Assembly: GCA_019239895.1 (NCBI GenBank)
Contig: JAFAZH010000030.1
Location: forward strand, 1-52,627
Reading direction: 5' to 3'
Length of the DNA stretch: 52,627 nt
Source: Abditibacteriaceae bacterium
GTDB lineage: Bacteria > Armatimonadota > Abditibacteriia > Abditibacteriales > Abditibacteriaceae
Each line of letters opens with the position of its first letter. Position 1 is the first letter of the stretch. Below the pieces are notes generated by a model. That model had not been told where the DNA came from and searched no databases. It worked only from the letters and a program-made list of their open reading frames with translations. Of the stretch, positions 41,672 to 50,243 are shown piece by piece. Position numbers and translations under genes: made by a program.

Positions 41672-43117
41672 TTAAGTGGCGTGGTGGGGGAGTGGCTCAT
41701 CAATGGAAACAATACGTTGGTATTTTTCGCGCCAGGTGCCAACGGGATTGACACCACTTTCGGGGTAGCCGCCCCAAGGCTCAAAAATATGCTCGACACT
41801 GGGATCGCTATTGACGGTAAATCGTGCCAGGTTTGGCAGGCGCACCAGCCACCAGGCGGGATCGGCAGCCGGCGAAATAACCCCGCCGCACAGAGGAAAA
41901 CGATTGCGCGGCCAGAGAGAAACGAAATCATCCTGGTCACCCGACATGATCCACATGGCACAGCCGAACAGACCATCGGAAACCAGACTGCTTTCAACCC
42001 CCGGTTGTTCGACAAGGGTGGGATGCAGAAGATTGCCTTCACGCATTCCGCCGCACAAAATCTTGCCGCCACTTTCTTTGATGCGTCGCTCGCACCACTC
42101 GCCTTGCATATCATCCAGCAACGGCCCGACTTGCACATCCTCGGTGGCCGGATTACCTGCTTTAAGATCACACCAACGCTGCACTAACTTCTCTTTGAGG
42201 TCTGAGTAAATTGCCGGATGCAACATTGCCCCATTGACCGAAGTGCAAGTTTGTCCATTATAGCGCACCGCTCCCATCGTTAAATATTCGGCAGCAGTGT
42301 CTAAGTCGGCATCCTCACCAACCCACACCCAGGTATTACCCTCGCCATCAATAATAACCCCGTTGCCATGCTGAAAGGCATCTGAATGGATTTGCGAAGC
42401 ATAGCGTGAGCTACCCATGTAGTGAATCAAGCTGGGTAGGGTAGAGCGGTTAAGGGCCGTTACAAACTCGCGGGAGCGCACTTGTACAATGCTGATGGTG
42501 TCATGCGGCGGACGGGCGATTTCCACGGCCAGGGCCAGCAGTGCTGCCGAACGTGCCCCTTGAATGGGAGCGCGGAGAATCACGCGGTTGCCTGCCGCCA
42601 GCGCGTTCAATAAACAAGTTACAGCAGTAATGACAAAGGCACTCTGTGGCAGGATAGCCGCCACGGTGCCCCACGGCGCGGATACGAGACGAATCTGCCG
42701 CTCTTGTCCGGGAATTTGATATTTGATGGGGGCGACTAAGGGACGGCGAATACTGCGCAGAGAATGCCGGAAGTCGTGGACATAATCGAAACTGCCCTGC
42801 AACACTTCTTCGCAATCGCCACGCGTAAAAGCGGTTTCCCACAGCATCGCTTCTAAGAGTGGTTCGGCCAGGCTCTTTAAAGATTTATGGAAGCGGCTCG
42901 TAAAACGCCAGAGTTCATCGTGATCGAGCACTAAGGCAGGCTTAGGCAATAAGAGCAAATCTAACTCGTGGTCATCTAACAAGCTCACGGCTTGAATCAG
43001 GGAGCGATCAATGGGCGAGTGCTGTTCCATGATCTGGCCTCGGCCAGCGCGCATCCCCCAGATTAGATTACTAAATGTCCATTCGTCACCAATCGCAGGA
43101 ATTTTTGGTTTAATCAT
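41672..43117 (-). CDS. Aldehyde dehydrogenase-superfamily protein with altered active-site residues
   Basis: 481 residues. The superfamily fold is clear: the catalytic loop is YNGQTCTSVNG with Cys291, and the end NSDPSVEHIFEPWGGYPESG matches the C-terminal PFGGxxxSG motif. The other usual residues differ: where most ALDHs have Asn169 it has Gln (LPQSAF), the coenzyme Lys is Arg182, and the general base Glu268 position is Asp257 (IIDGEGN). That pattern points to a divergent dehydrogenase or acyl-CoA reductase type; a standard aldehyde oxidation is uncertain. It lies between the EamA and aldo/keto genes on one strand. Confidence 0.8.
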   Translation of the reverse strand: MIKPKIPAIGDEWTFSNLIWGMRAGRGQIMEQHSPIDRSLIQAVSLLDDHELDLLLLPKPALVLDHDELWRFTSRFHKSLKSLAEPLLEAMLWETAFTRGDCEEVLQGSFDYVHDFRHSLRSIRRPLVAPIKYQIPGQERQIRLVSAPWGTVAAILPQSAFVITAVTCLLNALAAGNRVILRAPIQGARSAALLALAVEIARPPHDTISIVQVRSREFVTALNRSTLPSLIHYMGSSRYASQIHSDAFQHGNGVIIDGEGNTWVWVGEDADLDTAAEYLTMGAVRYNGQTCTSVNGAMLHPAIYSDLKEKLVQRWCDLKAGNPATEDVQVGPLLDDMQGEWCERRIKESGGKILCGGMREGNLLHPTLVEQPGVESSLVSDGLFGCAMWIMSGDQDDFVSLWPRNRFPLCGGVISPAADPAWWLVRLPNLARFTVNSDPSVEHIFEPWGGYPESGVNPVGTWREKYQRIVSIDEPLPHHAT

Positions 43118-43192
43118 AGCTTGCTATGCCCCGTAATGGCCTGTTACACCATGCCTTTGTTACTCAAATTAATCTCTTACTTTAAGCAATAT

Positions 43193-44185
43193 TTAGCCGC
43201 CGTAAACGCTAACGATTAGAACGCCAATAAGAATGATAAGGACACCGATCCACTGATTTTTAGCCAGCCGTTCTCGCAGCAATAGCCACGCCAGCAAAAT
43301 GGTCACGACACTAAAGAGAGAAGCCAGGGCTGTGACAATGGTTGTAAAGGCAGTGCTAATTCCCGCGTTAAAAGCGAGCCACGCGGTAGTGTCCACTACC
43401 GCAACGCTCAACGCCAGCAGCCATACCACATAGCTTTTATGTGTGACAACTTCGGCTTCTACTGTTGGTGCCTCTCCACTTGGAACGTCCTCAATTGGTA
43501 AAGTTACACCAACTTCTAGTGCGGTTAGGGGTTGTGCCTGTTTTTGTTGTAGAGCAAAGGCTATTAAAGCGTAACCAGAAGCCATTGTTTTGAGCACGAT
43601 CAACGCCCAGGTGGTGCCAAGCTGAGTCTCAACGCCCTTCATCATCCAGAACATGATGCCAAAAGCCAGCGCGCAGCCCAGAGCTTCCGGGACACCTTTG
43701 ATGGTAGCTTTTGGAGTTGTCGTAGTTTCATCCGCACTGGTCAGATTAGGTTCTGCCTGGGCAGGTTCGTCATGATGGCCTGTCGAACGTGTAGCCAGGA
43801 TAACTCCCACAAAGAGTAAGGCCGCGCCACCGAGCGCAGGCAAGGGTGGATGCTCACCGCTGGAAAGGGCTAAAACTGCGGTGACTACAGCAAAGCCAGA
43901 GGCAATTGGAGATACCAGAGACAATGTCCCAATTTCAAAGGCGCGGTAAGATAGGAGCAAGCCCAGGACGTGGCAAATGCCTGCTCCCAGGGCGAATACC
44001 CAAACGTTCAAACCCACATGAGGCACCCCCACATGAGTCATCAAGAGACAGATCCAGGCTAAGAGGCTCATAATCTGGATAAAGACCAAAGCCTGGGCCG
44101 TGCCGACGCGACGTGTCAGGGCGGTAATTAAATAATCCCCTAAACCCCAGCAAAAGGCCGCAATAAGGCCGAATATAACTCCCAT
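43193..44185 (-). CDS. EamA/DMT-superfamily transporter
   Basis: 330 residues with ten hydrophobic helices in two repeated EamA halves (first half about 1-135, second from about 170). The middle loop (about 125-165) is acidic and Thr-rich, longer than usual. EamA proteins move amino acids, drugs or metabolites, often outward. Its position between a methyltransferase gene and an aldehyde dehydrogenase-like gene suggests export of a product made by them. Inferred from position only. Confidence 0.88.
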   Translation of the reverse strand: MGVIFGLIAAFCWGLGDYLITALTRRVGTAQALVFIQIMSLLAWICLLMTHVGVPHVGLNVWVFALGAGICHVLGLLLSYRAFEIGTLSLVSPIASGFAVVTAVLALSSGEHPPLPALGGAALLFVGVILATRSTGHHDEPAQAEPNLTSADETTTTPKATIKGVPEALGCALAFGIMFWMMKGVETQLGTTWALIVLKTMASGYALIAFALQQKQAQPLTALEVGVTLPIEDVPSGEAPTVEAEVVTHKSYVVWLLALSVAVVDTTAWLAFNAGISTAFTTIVTALASLFSVVTILLAWLLLRERLAKNQWIGVLIILIGVLIVSVYGG

Positions 44186-44241
44186 AGAGGGTGCAGTGTT
44201 GTTGGCAATCTGTGTTACGGAAGCAGACGTTATCTAAACGA

Positions 44242-44279
44242 CAGAACTCCGCCTGTGTCAAAGACAAGGCGGAGTTCTG
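44242..44279 (-). terminator. Hairpin between the methyltransferase and EamA genes
   Basis: A 12-bp stem CAGAACTCCGCC/GGCGGAGTTCTG (44242-44253 with 44268-44279) with an inner TGTC/GACA pair. On the minus strand TCGTTTAGA follows, a poor T-run, so it may be a partial terminator. Confidence 0.45.
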
Positions 44280-44383
44280 CGTTAGCAAATCAAGGTGCAG
44301 TCAAGATTCTGTCAGTTTTTCGCAAACTTTACAGCAGGTTATAGGACGAAATTACGGCTCCATTATACGCTAACTCTTTGCTC

Positions 44384-45172
44384 TTAAACAGGCGCATCCT
44401 TGGGCTTGATGGCACGCGCTAAAATGGTGCAGCCAAAACCATGTTCAGAACTACCGGGCACTTCGCGCAAACGAACGTCTATATCACGATAACCAAGTTC
44501 CAGCAGGCAATTCAGCATATCGCGTCCGCTGATATTTGCCCCAGGAAAACAACGCTGGCCAACACAGTAATAGCTATGTTCACCACAGGCCGAGATAATC
44601 CACATGCCCCCCGGCTGCACCAGGCTGGAAATATTTTCCATAAATAAGCGCCAGGTGCCTTTGTTGTTGGTGGCTGAGTCCGCACAGCACAGACTGGTCA
44701 CGAGAGGGTAATAACCCCGCATATCTGGCCCCAGGGGGTCTTTCTGTCCGGCATCTCCGGGTAACACACGCGTAATTCGAGAACGTACATCTTGTTCGCG
44801 GGCGGCTATGTCAGCATCCGTCGGGTTGACATGGCCTTCCATTTCTAAGAAAGCTTTGGTAAACATACTCCAATCATGGGTATTCGGTTCATTGGCAACC
44901 CAAGCCTCTACTTCCGCACGATTCACTGGCAGATATTCCGCTAAGTGAATTTCCTTGGCTTTAGTGACTAAAGGAAAGGTATGCAGCACGGTAGGCCCAC
45001 TGCCAAATTCCAATGCCACCGGGACAGGTGGGGAGAGACGCACCGATTCTTCCACCCATTCCATTAAATAGCGCCCGTCCAAGGTTAGTTCAGAATAATA
45101 CTCCTTGTTATAGTCTTTCGGGTCCCATTCCTTCCAGTCCGCATACTCAACATTCGTTTCTGCTGTAACCAC
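44384..45172 (-). CDS. NNMT/PNMT-like SAM-dependent methyltransferase
   Basis: 262 residues. The SAM site is VALEFGSGPTVLHTFPLVTK and the family block SLVQPGGMWIISACGEHSYYC is present, with the N-terminal YADWKEWDPKDYNKEYYSEL typical of nicotinamide/phenylethanolamine N-methyltransferases. The family methylates an amine or pyridine nitrogen. Such enzymes are better known from animals and a subset of bacteria. The gene is first on the minus strand, upstream of the EamA exporter, and divergent from the GGDEF/HD-GYP gene across a 444-bp spacer. Confidence 0.85.
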   Translation of the reverse strand: MVTAETNVEYADWKEWDPKDYNKEYYSELTLDGRYLMEWVEESVRLSPPVPVALEFGSGPTVLHTFPLVTKAKEIHLAEYLPVNRAEVEAWVANEPNTHDWSMFTKAFLEMEGHVNPTDADIAAREQDVRSRITRVLPGDAGQKDPLGPDMRGYYPLVTSLCCADSATNNKGTWRLFMENISSLVQPGGMWIISACGEHSYYCVGQRCFPGANISGRDMLNCLLELGYRDIDVRLREVPGSSEHGFGCTILARAIKPKDAPV

Positions 45173-45616
45173 TATACCACTCCCCTTTGACTCTCTATTA
45201 CAAGTTATCTTATGCTGCAGCGTAACGTGCGCAGTATGTCAAGGATGATCTTTATCACTGTTTGGCAAGATAAGTGCAATATGCTTGTGCTTGTAATTAT
45301 TGACTATGTTTCGCTGTTTGATATGGCTGCGCACAAATTTTGCACATTGTGCGGGAGCGCACACTTCACTTATAGTTATATGGGAATATAAGTGATGGCG
45401 TTCAGCATTTAATAACAAACAACGGGCAGCACCCTATAAAATCGTTAACTGATATTAACTTCATTAACACCAGCCGTTTTCACAATTGTTCTACTTGGCC
45501 TTAAACGTGCCAAAATCATACCAAAGCCAATCTACATATTGAAGCTAGTTCATACCTTAACGACGGACTCGGTTTGTTGTGAAGTGTTAGAAGTTAAGAA
45601 AGTAGAGAACTGCCAT
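45173..45616. other. 444-bp divergent control region
   Basis: Between the methyltransferase (-) and the c-di-GMP protein (+). A candidate promoter TTGACT (45300-45305), 16 nt, TATGGC (45322-45327) faces right. Two perfect inverted repeats follow it (see next entry). An open frame from TTG 45539 joins the downstream gene but has no ribosome binding site. Confidence 0.6.
45330..45395. promoter_or_regulatory. Two dyad symmetry sites, candidate operators
   Basis: CGCACAA-N10-TTGTGCG (45330-45353) and TCACTTATA-N12-TATAAGTGA (45366-45395). Both are perfect half-site pairs with spacing suited to dimeric regulators. They lie downstream of the candidate right-facing promoter, a position where a bound regulator would block transcription. 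Which regulator binds is not known. Confidence 0.5.
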
Positions 45617-48535
45617 ATGGTACCCAAACATTGGACACGTTTACAGAGCGCCATCATTATCACTTCCATAGTGTATGCGGTGGTCTTTCTTCTCGTCCTT
45701 TCATTGCATCCCAGCGGCCCGCTGTTCGATCAACTCTTTTTTCATCACCATCCCTTAGCCAAAGGGGAAGCAGATGGTGGCTTTTACGTTCGCGCTGCTA
45801 AAATTTACAAGGCTTTTCAGAACACTTACCAGATTATTCCCCCTATCTTTGCTAGCATCTGCGCTCTGCTTTATTTCCAGCGTGGGCAACATAGCACTCC
45901 TGGCCGCCGTATTGGGTGGCTGATGATTGGGTTGGGCAGTCTCTCTTTTGCTTTGGGCCAGATCAGTTGGACCTATTATGAAAGCATCAAAGGCGATGTG
46001 CCAACGCCTTATGGTTGGCCTGACATGGGCTATCTGGCGAGTTACCCCTTCCTGATTTTTGGCATGATCTTCATCTTCGGCAGTACCCATCTGGCAGGAC
46101 GCGCGCGCCTTTTATTGGATAGCGCATTAGCCGCCAGTAGTGCCGGGGTCATGAGTTGGTACTTCCTGGTGCAAGGGCTATGGAAGCAAGACACGCCTGG
46201 CGTTGATCTCACGGCTAAAATGATTAGCGTGGCTTATCCATTAAGCGACGTAGTGGTATTATTCTGCGCTTTTACTCTGCTTTATGGTACTGGCAACGAC
46301 CGGGTTTTGCGTCGCTCCTCTTTGTTCTTAGCCTTTGGCACCGTGTTAATCGCTTTTGCCGATTCCCTTTATTCTTATATGAATTTTACGAATAGCTATC
46401 AAACGGGTAGTTGGTTCGATTGGGGCTGGTCTTTCGGTTGGTTGCTGGTAGGATTCGCTTCGCTGCTGGCCTTCTGGTGGCCACAGGTGGCGGCGGAACA
46501 AGCGCCAGAGTCTTTTTCGCCGCAGTCCATTAGTCTGGCTCCCAGCCGCACGAGTGTGTTTAAAATGCTCTCGCTGCCAGTGGCCAGTCGCGTCTTTTTG
46601 CCTTATATAGCGGCGATTGCTGCTTTTAGTTACGTTGCCAAGCACGATTTTAGCATCAAAAAACCAGGTGGTCATTACTTAGATAATACCGTCGTTATGC
46701 TGGGTGTATGGTTGATTTTCCTGGTGATTGTGCGACAGATATTAACCTTGCTGGAAAATCAGCACTTAACGGCTATTTTGCAGATGTTCAACGAACAGCT
46801 TGAGCAAATGGTGCATCGGCGCACCAAACAACTTATAGAGTTGCACGAATTAACTAAAGCCGTTAATAATACGCTGGTTGAGGATGAAGTGCTGGCGGCA
46901 GCTCTCCGGCATACACAGCAGGCGCTGCAAGCCGATGCTGTGGTTCTGCGTTTATTAGAGGGTGATGCAGGAGAAGACGAAACCGAAGGGCCTAATCTGT
47001 ATCCGCCAGTAACCCTGGCTCATGGCCTCGAAGAGCAAAGCGGCTTGGTGGAATTTATCACGGCACTTCCGGTCAGAGAGAAAATGGAAACGGTTCCTTT
47101 GCCTGGGGAATTATTGGCGCATGAACCGGTTAATAATCATTATTTACGGGCGCCGCTGCTTTTTCAGCAACACCTGATCGGTATGATTGGTGTTATCCGC
47201 TGGAATGCGGCCTTTGGCAACACTGAACCGGAGATGCTGGAGAGTATCGGTCTGGAAGTGGGCGCGGCTTATGAAAATGCTCGCCGCTATCGCGCCGCAG
47301 TCGAGGCCGCAGACCGCGACTCCGTAACCGGATTATATAATCATCGCGCTATCCATCAACGGTTAGAAGGCGAATTTCAGCGTGCTACCCGGCAGAATCG
47401 CCCGCTTTCTCTGATGATGATGGACTTGAATAACTTCAAACTTTTCAACGACACCTATGGGCATCCAGTGGGCGATCAGGTTTTGAAAACTGTGGCTGAA
47501 GTGCTTCAGTCGGAATGCCGCGCCTTTGATGTCTTAGGGCGTTATGGCGGCGACGAATTCCTGGTTATCTTACCCGATACTGATGAGCCAATGGCGATGG
47601 TCGTGGCCCAACGCTTGCGCGACCGCATGACGCGCGAAGGCTTCCGTGGCTCACAAGAAGAGAATACGGTGCCTGTCACCCTAAGCTTTGGAATTGCCAC
47701 TTATCCGACCGATAGCAGCAATCGCCATGAGTTGCTGACCATCGCCGATGCGAACTTATACACGGCGAAACTTTCCAAGGAAGGCATTGTCGGAACCACG
47801 GACACGCAACGCTCCCATCGTGAATTACGCACCGAGGAATCTTTCGGTGTGTTGGATGCGATGGTGACAGCCGTAGACAATAAAGACCGCTATACGCGCC
47901 GCCATTCGGAAGATGTTACGGAGTACGCACTCTGGATTGGCGAGGAATTGGGTACGTCCGAAGAAACGATGCGGATTATTCGCGTTGGTGGACTGCTGCA
48001 CGATGTTGGTAAAATCGGTGTCCCCGATGAAATATTGCGTAAGCCTGGCAAGCTGACCAATGAAGAGTACGAAGTCCTGAAGCGCCATCCGGTGCTAGGG
48101 GCGTTAATTGTAAGCGGCGTGCCCGGCATGGAGGCGATTGTGGATGCGGTGCGCTCGCACCATGAACGCTGGGATGGTAGGGGTTATCCTGATGGATTAG
48201 CAGGCGAGAATATTCCACTCATAGGCCGGATTATGGCAGTGGCGGATGCCTTTAGCGCGATGACGACCACCCGTGCTTATCGTAAGGGCCTGGAATGGGA
48301 GGCCGCAGTCGCCGAAATTCGTAAGAATATCGGAACCCAGTTTGATCCTAAGATGGCTAAGGCTTTCCTCATCGCTGCGGATAAGCGACGCCCCAATGGG
48401 CGCACCGAATTGCGGCTGATTGGCGGCACTGACGAGATCACTGAGGTAGCCAGTGCCAGCGTAGAACCACAAAGTTTACTGAGTGGCAAACAGCATCAGA
48501 CTAACGTTCCAGACTCTCTCAGCCAGGTTAAGTAA
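45617..48535 (+). CDS. Membrane GAF-GGDEF-HD-GYP c-di-GMP turnover protein
   Basis: 972 residues from ATG 45617 (an in-frame TTG at 45539 would add 26 residues but lacks a ribosome binding site). About ten membrane helices span 10-370. A short coiled coil (residues about 385-405) leads to a GAF domain (about 410-560), a GGDEF domain with the intact motif RYGGDEF (GGDEF at 644-648) and an I-site RAFD five residues before it, and an HD-GYP domain with H795-D796 (LLHDVGKIGVPDE) and HHERWDGRGYP at 848. It thus has complete signatures for both making and breaking cyclic di-GMP. The LysRS-like gene follows after 123 nt. Confidence 0.93.
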   Translation: MVPKHWTRLQSAIIITSIVYAVVFLLVLSLHPSGPLFDQLFFHHHPLAKGEADGGFYVRAAKIYKAFQNTYQIIPPIFASICALLYFQRGQHSTPGRRIGWLMIGLGSLSFALGQISWTYYESIKGDVPTPYGWPDMGYLASYPFLIFGMIFIFGSTHLAGRARLLLDSALAASSAGVMSWYFLVQGLWKQDTPGVDLTAKMISVAYPLSDVVVLFCAFTLLYGTGNDRVLRRSSLFLAFGTVLIAFADSLYSYMNFTNSYQTGSWFDWGWSFGWLLVGFASLLAFWWPQVAAEQAPESFSPQSISLAPSRTSVFKMLSLPVASRVFLPYIAAIAAFSYVAKHDFSIKKPGGHYLDNTVVMLGVWLIFLVIVRQILTLLENQHLTAILQMFNEQLEQMVHRRTKQLIELHELTKAVNNTLVEDEVLAAALRHTQQALQADAVVLRLLEGDAGEDETEGPNLYPPVTLAHGLEEQSGLVEFITALPVREKMETVPLPGELLAHEPVNNHYLRAPLLFQQHLIGMIGVIRWNAAFGNTEPEMLESIGLEVGAAYENARRYRAAVEAADRDSVTGLYNHRAIHQRLEGEFQRATRQNRPLSLMMMDLNNFKLFNDTYGHPVGDQVLKTVAEVLQSECRAFDVLGRYGGDEFLVILPDTDEPMAMVVAQRLRDRMTREGFRGSQEENTVPVTLSFGIATYPTDSSNRHELLTIADANLYTAKLSKEGIVGTTDTQRSHRELRTEESFGVLDAMVTAVDNKDRYTRRHSEDVTEYALWIGEELGTSEETMRIIRVGGLLHDVGKIGVPDEILRKPGKLTNEEYEVLKRHPVLGALIVSGVPGMEAIVDAVRSHHERWDGRGYPDGLAGENIPLIGRIMAVADAFSAMTTTRAYRKGLEWEAAVAEIRKNIGTQFDPKMAKAFLIAADKRRPNGRTELRLIGGTDEITEVASASVEPQSLLSGKQHQTNVPDSLSQVK

Positions 48536-48658
48536 ATGATTGAACTTTATCCTAACTAAAGTAATTCTTGAGGTCAGGGTAGGATTTGGATTTGCACGGA
48601 GAAGCCCGAAAGTTAATGTAAAACGCAACAAATAGTGTCTGATAAGGGGAGATATTAA

Positions 48659-50146
48659 ATGTTGATGGCGTCCTCGTATCCCGAAGTGCTTAGTCACTTT
48701 GAAGACAAACACGTCGTCACAATTGCGACTGGAGCCACCTGCGCTTATTTAGGAGATGAACGCAACCTCCGCGAGTTCTTAGTGGCCGATGAAGCCGTCC
48801 GTTGGTTACGCCGCATTGGGCATACCGCTCTTTTTTTGCTCATTGATGACAGTATGGACCCACTGAACTTTCGCCAATTGCGGGTTGCGGTCAACAAAGA
48901 TGAAGCCCTTATTGAAAAATACAAAGACTGCTGCGGCAAGCCGATCTCCCGCTTAACTGATCCGTGGGGCTGCCACGAATCCTATGCCGCCCACTTTGAA
49001 GAAGAGTTGATGGATCGGTTGCACCGCTTAGATTGTCATCCAACGCTTATCACTACTGCCAAACTCTATGAACGCGGCGTCTATAAGCCTTATGTGCGTA
49101 CTGCCTTGGAACGCTATGACGAGATTTTAGAGTTCCTGCGCACCCGTTTCCAGGGCTATGAACCCGAAAAACTCTTCTGGGTGCTTTGTCCGCAGTGCGG
49201 ATATATTCATGAGACGGACATTGAATATATTAAAGATGGCAACGTTTGCGTTTACTGCCATGCCTGCGAGCACTCACAACTCATTCCCATTGATGAGATC
49301 GAAGGCAAGCTGAATTGGAAGCTCGATTGCGCCGCTCGATGGGCTTTGTTCAAGATAGATGCAGAACCTTTCAACAAATCCTATTTGGAGCCTCAGTCGG
49401 GTAGCTTTGTCGTAGCCCAGGCATTAAGCCAGGAGTTTTTCGGGGGCCATCCGGTGCTACCTTTGCTATATGGTGTGGTTAAGATGGAAAAGCAGTTTGG
49501 TGGCCAGTTACTATCGTCCTTGCCCAGCACAGTTTTTCGCAGCTTGCTCGTAGAACGCCCGGCCAGCGATGCCAAAATTTCCAAGGAATTGATGATTACC
49601 ACAGCCTCGCGCTATGTCGTTATGCCAGGCGTCAGCTTTCTCGATTTTATCAAGCAGTTGCTGCCGATGTGGTTGGTGACTCCTGAGACCCTAACGCCTG
49701 ATCAACGTGAGTTAGTCGCACATGGCATATCGTTTAGTAGATACTTCCTCGACACCGAAGTGCGCTTGCAACTGCCAACCCCAGAACAGTTTGAAGGGGA
49801 ACAAATTGCAGTCTTAAATCTGATTCATGTGTTATTAAATCGTGTGTTGCCGCTACGCCAACGCACTGATTTAACCTGGGAGCAATTTCAAGAAAAGGTT
49901 AAAGCGATCATTGATAGCCTGGGCAGTCATAAGGGGCCAGCCTTACACCGTCTACGCCTGATTGTCGGGCAAGAGCAAGGCTTACCAGCAGCCCGCTTTC
50001 TTTATATGCTGCCGATGAATTACCTGCAATTACTTGAATCCATCCTCAAACTCTATTTGCAGTGTGCCCAGCATACTGCGCGCAATAACCAGGATGAGTC
50101 TGAAGATGATGACTCTAACGGGGCGCGGCATCTGCGCGTGGCCTAA
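48659..50146 (+). CDS. Class I lysyl-tRNA synthetase-like protein lacking HIGH and KMSKS
   Basis: 495 residues; a strong AGGGGAGA site precedes the ATG. The archaeal/spirochaete class I LysRS hallmark GKPISRLTDPWGCHESYAAH (93-112) is kept almost unchanged, as are the WxxD-type RW motif (LNWKLDCAARWALF, about 227-240) and a zinc-type cysteine cluster (C177, C180, C197, C200, C203). The ATP-site signatures are not: HIGN is replaced by YLGDERN (30-36) and KMSxSKG by LLSSLPS (284-290). A helical anticodon-binding-like C-terminal region (about 330-475) is present. It should bind lysine, tRNA or a similar ligand but is unlikely to make lysyl-adenylate. A regulator or amino-acid-related factor role is possible. 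Confidence 0.85.
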   Translation: MLMASSYPEVLSHFEDKHVVTIATGATCAYLGDERNLREFLVADEAVRWLRRIGHTALFLLIDDSMDPLNFRQLRVAVNKDEALIEKYKDCCGKPISRLTDPWGCHESYAAHFEEELMDRLHRLDCHPTLITTAKLYERGVYKPYVRTALERYDEILEFLRTRFQGYEPEKLFWVLCPQCGYIHETDIEYIKDGNVCVYCHACEHSQLIPIDEIEGKLNWKLDCAARWALFKIDAEPFNKSYLEPQSGSFVVAQALSQEFFGGHPVLPLLYGVVKMEKQFGGQLLSSLPSTVFRSLLVERPASDAKISKELMITTASRYVVMPGVSFLDFIKQLLPMWLVTPETLTPDQRELVAHGISFSRYFLDTEVRLQLPTPEQFEGEQIAVLNLIHVLLNRVLPLRQRTDLTWEQFQEKVKAIIDSLGSHKGPALHRLRLIVGQEQGLPAARFLYMLPMNYLQLLESILKLYLQCAQHTARNNQDESEDDDSNGARHLRVA

Positions 50147-50243
50147 GCCATGCTGCTGTAAAACACTATTCTGGTCTGCAAGCTGCCTAACGGTTAGTTG
50201 CAATAGAAACGCACAAATACTGCCATCCTTGAAAGGAACACCA

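Noticed and set aside
45539..45616. TTG start adding 26 residues to the c-di-GMP protein
   Set aside because: No ribosome binding site, and the added residues do not look like a signal or helix; ATG 45617 fits the first membrane helix.
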